Of a stretch of 40,748 bases of DNA, positions 33,914 to 40,748 are shown in pieces (within the stretch, counting starts at the first letter, position 1; every line of letters begins with the position of its first letter). A program made the position numbers and the translations under genes. The notes beneath the pieces were generated by a model. The model saw nothing but the letters and a program-made list of their open reading frames with translations. It did no database searches and was not told the DNA's origin. Location: NCBI GenBank assembly GCA_019118745.1, contig DWYJ01000087.1, forward strand, positions 88,515-129,262, given 5' to 3'. This DNA is from Candidatus Desulfovibrio gallistercoris (lineage in GTDB: Bacteria > Desulfobacterota > Desulfovibrionia > Desulfovibrionales > Desulfovibrionaceae).

Positions 33914-34004
33914 GGACGTCGGGCGCGTGTCCCACATCCGGCGGACACGCCCAAAAGCCTGAAGCCCATGCGGGGCGTGGGCTCAGGGAGAGTGCAGGGC
34001 TGGT

Positions 34005-34748
34005 TCAGCGCAGCATGAGGCGCAGCGTCTGGATCTCCGCGGGATCTTGCGTGGCGGCCAGCGCCTTTTCCACGCAGCGGCGCACGAGCGTATGGCGGGG
34101 GGTGAATTCGTAAAGGCTGGCCGCGGCCTGACGGCAGAGGTCGAAATCATCCTCATACTGGCGGCCGCTCGCCTTGAGCCGGGCATAACGGCGGGTCGCG
34201 TCGATGATCGCTTCTACGTAGGCCGTGTTGCCTCCGGCCATGAAGGCCGTCCAGTACATGTGCAGCACGCTGCTGTCCGCAGTCGCCTTCCAGCGCAGCA
34301 GCGGGCTCGGCGAGGAGAGGATGTGTTCCCGCAGGGTCAGGTCGGCACGATTGGGCAGGAGCTGCCGCACGAGGGCGGGGGCATCGCGCAGGCCGGCCAG
34401 ATGCACGGCCCAGGCCAGCGTGCGCCGGATATTGTGGCCGGGCTCCTGCCCGGCGTGCGCCAGAGCGTTTTGCAGCAGGCTCCGCGTGGAGGCGTCCTTG
34501 CGCAGGCATTCCCCTAGGAAGGCGGCGACCAGAAGGCGTTTTTCCCCATCGGCCAGCAGGCCGGCATCATCCATCCGCTGCAGAAGGGTGGGCAGCAGTT
34601 GCGGCTGCGGCTTGCGGTAATAATATTCCATGCTGGCGGCGTAGGCCGCAAGGCCTCGGTCGGCCAGCGTGGCCGCATGGGCCGCCGGCCGCATGCACGG
34701 CAGCAGCAGGGTCAGGCAGAGCAGCGGAAGGTACAGGCGGCGCAGCAT
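34005..34748 (-). CDS. Secreted helical protein of unknown function
   Basis: 247 residues. A clear signal peptide (LYLPLLCLTLLLPC ... AHA) ends near residue 25, so the protein should be periplasmic or lipid-free secreted. The rest is almost all predicted helix with regular Leu/Ala spacing (LLPTLLQRMDDAGLL; LVRQLLPNRADLTLREHIL), like a HEAT or TPR-type solenoid. No family recognised. The ATG at 34748 has a strong GGAGGAG site. The upstream gene (HD protein) ends 26 bases before it on the same strand, so they are probably one transcript. Confidence 0.8.
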   Translation of the reverse strand: MLRRLYLPLLCLTLLLPCMRPAAHAATLADRGLAAYAASMEYYYRKPQPQLLPTLLQRMDDAGLLADGEKRLLVAAFLGECLRKDASTRSLLQNALAHAGQEPGHNIRRTLAWAVHLAGLRDAPALVRQLLPNRADLTLREHILSSPSPLLRWKATADSSVLHMYWTAFMAGGNTAYVEAIIDATRRYARLKASGRQYEDDFDLCRQAAASLYEFTPRHTLVRRCVEKALAATQDPAEIQTLRLMLR

Positions 34749-34774
34749 GCGAAATCTCCTCCCCGGGCAGCCCG

Positions 34775-36010
34775 TCAGTCGAAATCCGCCAGCAGCGCGC
34801 CGAGGTGCAGGCAGTCCAGCGGGCTGCTGACCAGATCGCCCTTGAGCCGGGCAAGGGCCTCCTGCAGGTGCGGCGAGGAGACGCCGTTGCGGATGGAGCT
34901 GTGCGCCTCCAGAAAGGCGGCCAGCTTGTCGCATTCCTTGATGAGGCGGCCGTCCTTGGGCTGGAGGGCGTCAGCATTGCAGCTGCCGTGCAGGGTGGCG
35001 AAGTCGCGGACTTTCTTGGCATGGCCGTTTTCAAGGATGGTCTCGTCGAATTCGGAACCCGTCTCCAGGCCCAGATAGTAGGAGAGCAGGCCGACGAGCT
35101 CTTCCAGCCCTTCGGCCCGCAGCGGAGCGAAGATGCGGCGTTCCAGCTCCTGTTCCTCGTATTCGCGGATGATCTCCGGCAGGCTCTCCACGGACTGCTT
35201 GACCGGCGAGATGATGTCGCGGGTCAGCAGTTCCGGCAGGTCATGCAGCAGGCCGCAGAAAAAATCGTTGATGGCCCGCGCCCGGCAGGCCCCGATGGAC
35301 TGGCTGAAGAAATAGGCGTAGGCCGCCACGATGAACATGTGCCCCAGCACGGAAGTGGCCGGGATGCGGGGGGCTTGCGTCCAGCGGATCTGGAAACGGA
35401 GCTGTCCGCAGATATTGGCGAAGCGGGCCAGCGCCGTATTGCCCTTGACGATGTCCGGCATGCCGCGCACGTCGGCAAAACCGGCGAGGCGCTCCCGGAA
35501 GGAGACGTCGATCTCGTCCATCTCCTCGTCGAAGCCGTTGAGGGGCTTGATGAGGCGGAACTCCCACTGCGAGGCGTAGAGATGGGCCGCAGTGAGGATG
35601 CGCCGGGCCGGACTGTCCGTGTCGTCGGTATGCCAGGCCTGCATGCGCTGCCAGAAGTCGCCCAGCGGGGCGAGGGCCGGTTCGAGCCGTTTGAGCACAT
35701 GGCTGGTGAGCTGCTGGAAATGCTCCCTGTTCTCCTTGATGCGGTAGAAGACCGGCGGCTTGATGTCCGTGATGATGAGGCGGTAATAATAGTCGAACAG
35801 GCCTCCCTCGATGATCTCCTGCGCCAGGGCAAGGCGCTCCTCGGCGGGAAGGTGGCGGCTGTTCTCGTGCCAGAGGGCGCAGGCCACCAGCATCTTGTGG
35901 GCCTGCTTGTCGATCTCCACGAGTTCGGCAGGCCGGAGCTTGTCGTTCCAGCGGAGCAGGTAGGCTCCGGAAAAGGTGAGTTGCAGCAGACTCTTGCGGA
36001 TGGACGGCAT
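34775..36010 (-). CDS. HD-domain phosphohydrolase
   Basis: 411 residues. The HD core is in the middle: a His near 221 (VLGHMFIVAAYAYFF) and the HD pair in FFCGLLHDLPELLTRDIISPVK near 256, then YLGLETGSEFDETILENGHAKK. Such proteins, related to YfbR, often act as nucleotide or phospho-ester hydrolases using a divalent metal. The N-terminal 200 residues (SLLQLTFSGAYLLRWNDKLRPAELVEIDKQAH, in part) are family-specific. No signal or membrane segments. The ATG has a GAGGAG site. Its role next to a secreted solenoid protein is unknown. Confidence 0.85.
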   Translation of the reverse strand: MPSIRKSLLQLTFSGAYLLRWNDKLRPAELVEIDKQAHKMLVACALWHENSRHLPAEERLALAQEIIEGGLFDYYYRLIITDIKPPVFYRIKENREHFQQLTSHVLKRLEPALAPLGDFWQRMQAWHTDDTDSPARRILTAAHLYASQWEFRLIKPLNGFDEEMDEIDVSFRERLAGFADVRGMPDIVKGNTALARFANICGQLRFQIRWTQAPRIPATSVLGHMFIVAAYAYFFSQSIGACRARAINDFFCGLLHDLPELLTRDIISPVKQSVESLPEIIREYEEQELERRIFAPLRAEGLEELVGLLSYYLGLETGSEFDETILENGHAKKVRDFATLHGSCNADALQPKDGRLIKECDKLAAFLEAHSSIRNGVSSPHLQEALARLKGDLVSSPLDCLHLGALLADFD

Positions 36011-36151
36011 GGGAGCTCCTCGCGGAACGGCGGCGCGCAGGACGGCGCGCACGGAAACGGTGAAAAAAGTGCTGGCATTATAGGGAAGAATAGGCTAATG
36101 CTCAAGCGCGCACCAAAAGGGGCCGTCTCCGTGAGTGTGGCGGGAGACGGC

Positions 36152-36180
36152 TTGACATTTTGCGCGTGAAAGGCTATGTA
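36152..36180 (+). promoter_or_regulatory. Sigma-70 promoter of rplM-rpsI
   Basis: TTGACA, a 17-base spacer, TATGTA: a perfect -35 and near-consensus -10. Transcript start near 36187, giving a 100-base leader. Just upstream, GCCGTCTCC / GGAGACGGC (36123-36151) is an inverted repeat that abuts the -35 box. Confidence 0.8.
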
Positions 36181-36287
36181 GCCTTCTCTTTGCAGCGATA
36201 TTGTCGTCACCCCCGTTAGGCGGCACGTCGCATGAAGGATTTTCCGCCGCATTACGGCTACTGTATTTTGCAGAGGAGTTCATCCCC

Positions 36288-36722
<435 letters not shown>

Positions 36723-36734
36723 GGAGTGCACGTC

Positions 36735-37127
36735 ATGAGCGACAAATTCGATTACGGTACTGGCCGCCGCAAGACGGCTACTGCCCGCACCCGCATCTAT
36801 GCCGGTTCCGGCAACATCACGGTCAACGGCCGCTCCTTCGAGGAGTACTTCCCCCGTAAGACCCTGCAGATGATCATCCGTCAGCCCCTCGTGCTGTCCA
36901 AGCTGGCTGAAAAGCTGGACGTGCGCGTCAACGTGGCTGGTGGCGGCGTGGCCGGTCAGGCCGAAGCCGTGCGTCACGGTATTTCCCGCGCCCTGCTGCT
37001 GGTGGATCCCGCCCTTCGTCCTATCCTGAAGAAGGCCGGCTTCCTGACCCGCGATGCGCGTAAGAAGGAACGCAAAAAGTACGGTCTGCGCGCTGCCCGC
37101 GCTCGTTACCAGTACTCGAAGCGTTAA
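36735..37127 (+). CDS. rpsI: 30S ribosomal protein S9
   Basis: 130 residues, start [18 protein letters not shown], with [18 protein letters not shown] and the C-terminal [13 protein letters not shown]; the final SKR reaches the P site of the ribosome. An AAGGAG site at 36721-36726 overlaps the end of rplM. Co-transcribed with rplM and closed by the terminator at 37153. Confidence 0.98.
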   Translation: MSDKFDYGTGRRKTATARTRIYAGSGNITVNGRSFEEYFPRKTLQMIIRQPLVLSKLAEKLDVRVNVAGGGVAGQAEAVRHGISRALLLVDPALRPILKKAGFLTRDARKKERKKYGLRAARARYQYSKR

Positions 37128-37152
37128 TCCGCACTCCGGATTACGGAACCTC

Positions 37153-37186
37153 AAGGGGTGGGCCATTGTTGGCCCACCCCTTTTCT
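37153..37186 (+). terminator. Intrinsic terminator of rplM-rpsI
   Basis: AAGGGGTGGGCC / GGCCCACCCCTT around a 6-base loop, then TTCTGTT. Strong stem, 26 bases past the rpsI stop. The following gap (37187-37421) shows no gene. Confidence 0.92.
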
Positions 37187-37421
37187 GTTATCTTGCGCCC
37201 GTCCTGTCCCGGGGGACGGGAGTACGCGCCCTTTCTTTCGCGCTCCTGCCGGGCCGCGCCTTTTGCTGCCGTCCGTGCTCCTGGCTCCTTGCCGGACCGC
37301 ACCGGCCTCTTCCATGCCGTCTGGTTGACGATGGGTCGTCGAGGCACCATGTGCTTCCGGTCCTGCCGGATCGCGCCCCGGGATGTTGTCGCCATCTTTT
37401 TGCCATGAGGTTTTCCACGCC

Positions 37422-39173
37422 ATGCCCGTGATCCCCGAAGGCATCGCCTATGCCTATACCCACGAGACCACCCAGGCCACGACCGGCTATTTTTCCTGCC
37501 AGCCGCCCACATCCCTGACCCTGCCCCAGGCGCTGGCCCGTCTGGAGGCCACGCCCTTTGATGATTTTTTGCGCCAGCACTGCCTGCGCCAGCTGAGCCG
37601 CCGTTCGCCGGAGGAGATCAAAAATCTGGCCGAGGAACTGTACGACCGCGAGACGGACAGCTTCCGGCGCATGGGGCTTGCCGGTTTGTTGCTGGAATGC
37701 TCGCTGCTGGTGCCCGAACTGGCCCATTGCTGCGACAGCTTTCCCGAGGATGCCCTGCAGCGTCTGACGCTGTCGTCCTCCCTGATCTACCTGCGCGCTG
37801 CCAGCCGGAAGGATTTTGGCCTCATGCAGGCCTGGAGCGCCCATTTTGCCGACAACATCGCCCGGCACCACATGCTGCCGCACTGGGAAGAACTGGAGCT
37901 GGAGCTGCCCTACAGCGAAGAGGAGCTGGAGGTTTGCCGCGAAGGGCTGCGTGCCCGGGCCGGGATGCTGGAGCGGGAACACGCCCGCATGCAGGCGGAA
38001 GACCTGCCGCGCCTTGAGCGCCGTCCGGCGCAGGAGACCTACGAGCAGGCCGTCAATGCTTTGCTGGAGAACGATGTGCTGGCCGGTCAGGAGATGCGGC
38101 ATCAGGCGTCGCTGTCTCCCATCGCGCTGCTGCGTTCCTGGAAAGTGGATCTGGATGTGGATTGCGGCCGCATGCGCCACAGCCTGCGTGGCGAGGCCAC
38201 GGCCTACGGGCGCGGCCTTTCCCTGGCGGCGGCCCGGGCCTCCTACGCCATGGAGATCGTGGAGCGGGCCAGCAGCTATGTGAGCGTGGCCCGTACCGGC
38301 GAGCACACCTTCGAGGTGACGAACCGTCGCCGGCCCATGCCGCTGATCCATGCTTCCTGCGCCAAGCTGCGCTCCCAGGGCAAGGATTTCCTTCCCCTTT
38401 CGTCCCTGCCGCTGGAAACGCCTTTTGAGGATTATGTGCCCCTGTACTGGCTGGAGGCCCGTGATCCGGAGGGCAAGACCGTGCTGGTGCCCGCGCAGGC
38501 GGTCTTCCTGTTCTGCAACCTGGACGAGCAGTCCCTGTTCCTGGCCGGCGGCTCCACGGGCCTGGCTTCCGGCAACACCGAGGCCGAAGCCAAGCTGGCG
38601 GCGCTCACGGAGATCGTGGAGCGTGACGCCGAAGCCACCACGCCCTTCGGCCGTGAAGGCTGCTTCGTGCTCAAGAGCCGTGACGAGCGTTTGCAGGCCC
38701 TGCTGGACGATTATGCGGCCCGCGGCATCCAGATCCAGTTCCAGGACATCACCACGGAGCTGGGCGTGCCGGTCTACCGCTGCTTCGTCATGAGCCGTCG
38801 CGGCGAAGTGGCGCAGGCAACGGGCGCCAATCTGTGCGGCAGCCGGGCCGCGCTGGCGGCGCTGACCGAAGTGCCCTGGCCCTATCCCTATGGCGAACCG
38901 ACGGGGCCTGCCCTAGGCGGCCTGCCGGTGCGCTGGCTGGAAGATCTGCCCGATTACAGCCTGCCGTCGGCCGAAGCCTCCTGCAAGCTGCTGGAAAAGA
39001 CGCTGTCTGCCCAGGGCCGTACGCCCCTGTATGTGGATATTTCCCGCAAGGATCTGGACATGCCTGTGGTGCGTGCCCTGGTCCCCGGCCTGGAGCTCAC
39101 CGCGGACTTCGACCGCTTCTCCCGGCCGTCACTGCGCCTGCTGGCCCGCTACACGGCCCGTTGGCAGAAGTAG
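37422..39173 (+). CDS. ycaO: YcaO-domain ATP-dependent cyclodehydratase-like protein
   Basis: 583 residues, close to E. coli YcaO (586). The ATP-binding signatures of the family are visible: GRGLSLAAARASYAMEIVER near 265-284 and GGSTGLASGNTEAEAKLAAL ... EIVERDAE near 385-408. YcaO enzymes activate a backbone amide with ATP; E. coli YcaO supports methylthiolation of ribosomal protein S12 by RimO, and others make azolines or thioamides in peptides or in McrA. No precursor peptide or partner E1/ocin gene is nearby. It follows the ribosomal pair rplM-rpsI but after a terminator. The ATG at 37422 begins the conserved part; a GAGG lies 11 bases upstream. Confidence 0.9.
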   Translation: MPVIPEGIAYAYTHETTQATTGYFSCQPPTSLTLPQALARLEATPFDDFLRQHCLRQLSRRSPEEIKNLAEELYDRETDSFRRMGLAGLLLECSLLVPELAHCCDSFPEDALQRLTLSSSLIYLRAASRKDFGLMQAWSAHFADNIARHHMLPHWEELELELPYSEEELEVCREGLRARAGMLEREHARMQAEDLPRLERRPAQETYEQAVNALLENDVLAGQEMRHQASLSPIALLRSWKVDLDVDCGRMRHSLRGEATAYGRGLSLAAARASYAMEIVERASSYVSVARTGEHTFEVTNRRRPMPLIHASCAKLRSQGKDFLPLSSLPLETPFEDYVPLYWLEARDPEGKTVLVPAQAVFLFCNLDEQSLFLAGGSTGLASGNTEAEAKLAALTEIVERDAEATTPFGREGCFVLKSRDERLQALLDDYAARGIQIQFQDITTELGVPVYRCFVMSRRGEVAQATGANLCGSRAALAALTEVPWPYPYGEPTGPALGGLPVRWLEDLPDYSLPSAEASCKLLEKTLSAQGRTPLYVDISRKDLDMPVVRALVPGLELTADFDRFSRPSLRLLARYTARWQK

Positions 39174-39358
39174 GGATCTGAGCGGGGGAGGAGCCCCCTT
39201 TTGCTTGCGGCAAAAAGTGGGTTCCTCCCCCGTGCCCCCTCCTCCCCCAAAACCCGCTATACGGAGGCATATAGCCGTACCTCAAGCACACGTTATCTGG
39301 AGATCATTTTCCGGGCAAAGCAGACAGGGGAGATAACAGAGACCATGCCAGTGGTCAT

Positions 39359-39388
39359 GAAAAAAGGACGCCTTAGCGTCCTTTTTTT
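39359..39388. terminator. Bidirectional intrinsic terminator without a nearby gene
   Basis: AAAAAAGGACGC / GCGTCCTTTTTT with a 4-base loop: an ideal terminator in both directions. It lies 185 bases past the YcaO stop, with no gene between. Another GC-rich inverted repeat (39184-39231) right after the YcaO stop may be the true YcaO end. The stretch 39232-39358 may therefore hold a small RNA; I see no conserved fold. Confidence 0.8.
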
Positions 39389-39421
39389 GTGACCTGATAA
39401 AAGTTTTTGGGAGGAAAGAGG

Positions 39422-39480
39422 GGAGCGCGAGGGGGGAAAGGAGGACCTTTTTCCAAAAAGGTCTCCGTTCCCCCTCGCTC
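39422..39480 (-). terminator. Long hairpin after the LysR gene
   Basis: A stem of about 27 imperfect pairs, GAGCGAGGGGGAA ... ACCTTTTT / AAAAAGGT ... CCCCCTCG, begins 15 bases past the LysR stop on the minus strand. It probably ends that transcript. Confidence 0.65.
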
Positions 39481-39495
39481 AAAACTTTTCGCCCG

Positions 39496-40491
39496 CTAGG
39501 CGTGCATCAGGCGGGCAAGAGCAGCATTGCTCTGCTGGCCTTTTTCTTCCAGCCAGTCCAGGAAGCCCTGGAGCTTGGGGGAAGGATTGGTATGCCGGGG
39601 CCAGGCGGCGTAGTAGGAGCGGAACGCCGTGGTGGGAGGCAGGTCGGGGAAGGGAGTGACCAGCTTTTGCTCCGCCAGCAGGGGCGCGATGAGACTGCAC
39701 CGCCCCAGAGCCACGCCCAGGCCGTGGCTGGCGGCCACGGAAGCCCCGTAGGTATGGTCGAACGTGACGAAGTTCAGACAGTTGGAGATGTCCACATGGT
39801 TCCTGTCGGCCCATTCCTGCCATTCGGCCGTGGTGGCGGCATAATGCCAGGCGGCGGAGTCATGGAGCAGGGTGCAGGCGGGCAGGTTCTCGGGGTGGCC
39901 TATCAGGTCGTGCTTTTGCGCATATTCGGGTGAACAGACGGGCAGGGTGGCCTCGTCCATGAATTTGCGCGAGGTCAGGCCGCTGACGTGGCTTTCGGCA
40001 TAATACAGGGCCACGTCCACCGTGGAATCCCCGTGGAAATCGATGGGGGCGTTGCCGGTGCGCACATGCAGCTGCATGGAGGGGTAGCGCTGCTGGAAGT
40101 CGCTGAGCTGGGGGATGAGCCAGGCCAGGGCCAGACTGGGGGCGGCATAGATGGTCAGGGAGCTGAAGTCGTCCTGCAGGAGCTGGGTGATCTCCTCATA
40201 GATCTTCTGGAAAGCATTGAGGTAGACGTCGCGCAGGCGTTCCCCCTCCGGTGTCAGGGAAACGGCGCGGGTCAGGCGGTTGAACAGGGGGAAGCCCAGT
40301 TCTTTTTCCAGGCGGGCGATGCGGTGGCTGACAGCGCCGGAGGTCAGGCCAAGATGCCGGGCCGCGGCCTTGAAGCTCATGTAGCGGGCCGCGATGGCGA
40401 AGGTCTTGATGTTGATGAGGCTGGCGTCATCGTTGAGGACGCGGGCGATGCTGCGGGAACGCTGACGATTTTTGCTGTCGGGAAGCGTCAC
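39496..40491 (-). CDS. LysR-type regulator, DsdC-like
   Basis: 331 residues. Winged helix-turn-helix at about 28-85 (MSFKAAARHLGLTSGAVSHR; PLFNRLTRAVSLTPEGE) and an effector domain with SSLTIYAAPSLALAWLIPQL, DEATLPVCSPEYAQKHDL and CTLLHDSAAWHY. These stretches follow E. coli DsdC, the D-serine-responsive activator, more closely than GcvA or AmpR. D-serine sensing is thus plausible but not shown. A GTG at 40491 with AAGGAG 5 bases upstream is the start; an ATG two bases away is out of frame. Targets may lie beyond the right edge; a terminator there suggests that the next gene is on the same strand. Confidence 0.9.
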   Translation of the reverse strand: MTLPDSKNRQRSRSIARVLNDDASLINIKTFAIAARYMSFKAAARHLGLTSGAVSHRIARLEKELGFPLFNRLTRAVSLTPEGERLRDVYLNAFQKIYEEITQLLQDDFSSLTIYAAPSLALAWLIPQLSDFQQRYPSMQLHVRTGNAPIDFHGDSTVDVALYYAESHVSGLTSRKFMDEATLPVCSPEYAQKHDLIGHPENLPACTLLHDSAAWHYAATTAEWQEWADRNHVDISNCLNFVTFDHTYGASVAASHGLGVALGRCSLIAPLLAEQKLVTPFPDLPPTTAFRSYYAAWPRHTNPSPKLQGFLDWLEEKGQQSNAALARLMHA

Positions 40492-40529
40492 ATTGTCTCC
40501 TTGGAGATCCCGCCCGAACGGGGCAGGGG

Positions 40530-40595
40530 ATACGGACAGATATACGTTGCGAAGGGGATATTCCTTTCTTCATGGCCTTTCGTCAATACGGACAG
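40530..40595. repeat. Direct repeat upstream of the LysR gene
   Basis: ATACGGACAG occurs at 40530-40539 and again at 40586-40595, 56 bases apart (between five and six helical turns). Placed where a LysR-type protein would bind near its own promoter. Confidence 0.4.
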
Positions 40596-40726
40596 GATGT
40601 GCCCGGGAAGAGGAACAAGGGCAAAGATGACCAGCCTTCAACCATGGTGATTTGTGATGGAAATACTTGAAAAATATATTATTACAACGAGTTACAGATA
40701 ATAAAAAATCAAAAGGCAAATTATCG

Positions 40727-40745
40727 AAAAAAGGCCTTGGCGCCT
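40727..40745 (-). terminator. Probable terminator of a gene beyond the right edge
   Basis: Minus strand AGGC / GCCT with a 6-base loop followed by six T, at the very end of the window. The stem may extend outside. It implies that a leftward gene ends just past 40748. The stretch 40596-40726 is AT-rich with no gene. Confidence 0.45.
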
Positions 40746-40748
40746 GAC

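Noticed and set aside
33914..34004. A terminator between the activator and the secreted helical protein
   Set aside because: A GCGTGTCC / GGACACGC inverted repeat is present but without a T-run on either strand close to the stem; not listed as a feature.

Overview
The window looks like a chromosome segment of a motile sulfate reducer of the Desulfovibrio type (Desulfovibrionaceae). The evidence is a full adenylylsulfate (APS) reductase pair aprBA, a sigma-54-type flagellin promoter, a fliK-flgD-flgE cluster with unusually large products, a MucR-type zinc-finger regulator, and high-GC coding sequence with strong GGAGG ribosome sites. No rRNA, CRISPR array, transposase or prophage gene was seen. 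The species cannot be fixed from the sequence.

Layout. 1-4.1 kb: the 5' part of a B12-binding radical SAM/DUF2344 fusion, a small conserved protein, and rnc (RNase III). 4.1-5.1 kb: flagellin behind a near-consensus -24/-12 promoter. 5.16-7.7 kb: a gene-free island with three copies of a structured repeat. 7.75-13.3 kb: fliK-flgD-flgE, read leftward, with the fliK ribosome site inside a perfect inverted repeat. 13.4-15 kb: a PAS/GAF/GGDEF protein whose N-terminal coding region (or leader) holds an uninterrupted (CT)18 tract. 15.2-18.4 kb: a small secreted Cys protein and an autotransporter. 18.6-22.2 kb: tRNA-Ala(CGC), aprA, aprB and pgl. 22.5-24.6 kb: a B3/B4-domain protein, trmO and a mucR-like regulator. 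24.8-33.9 kb: a CapA-like protein, then a leftward gene set (ridA, three-subunit flavin/Fe-S dehydrogenase, sodium symporter, 39-residue membrane protein, Asp/Glu-racemase-like enzyme) facing a divergent sigma-54 activator. 34-36 kb: a secreted helical protein and an HD-domain protein. 36.1-39.2 kb: rplM-rpsI and a YcaO protein. 39.5-40.5 kb: a DsdC-like LysR regulator.

How the parts fit. The 26.6-33.9 kb block reads as one regulated catabolic unit. The activator should drive a -24/-12 promoter in front of ridA. The symporter imports an amino- or imino-acid-like solute, the racemase-like enzyme may adjust its stereochemistry, the dehydrogenase oxidises the C-N bond, and RidA clears the imine product. 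The substrate cannot be read from sequence. Electrons could reach the quinone pool and so sulfate respiration, in which AprBA acts, but that link is inference.

The most unusual signals are non-coding: a family of about 140-bp repeats, each a chain of four stem-loops, with seven copies in the window and paired base changes between copies; the (CT)18 tract in a signalling gene; and the hairpin that covers the fliK ribosome site. All function calls are from reading the sequence; no searches were run.
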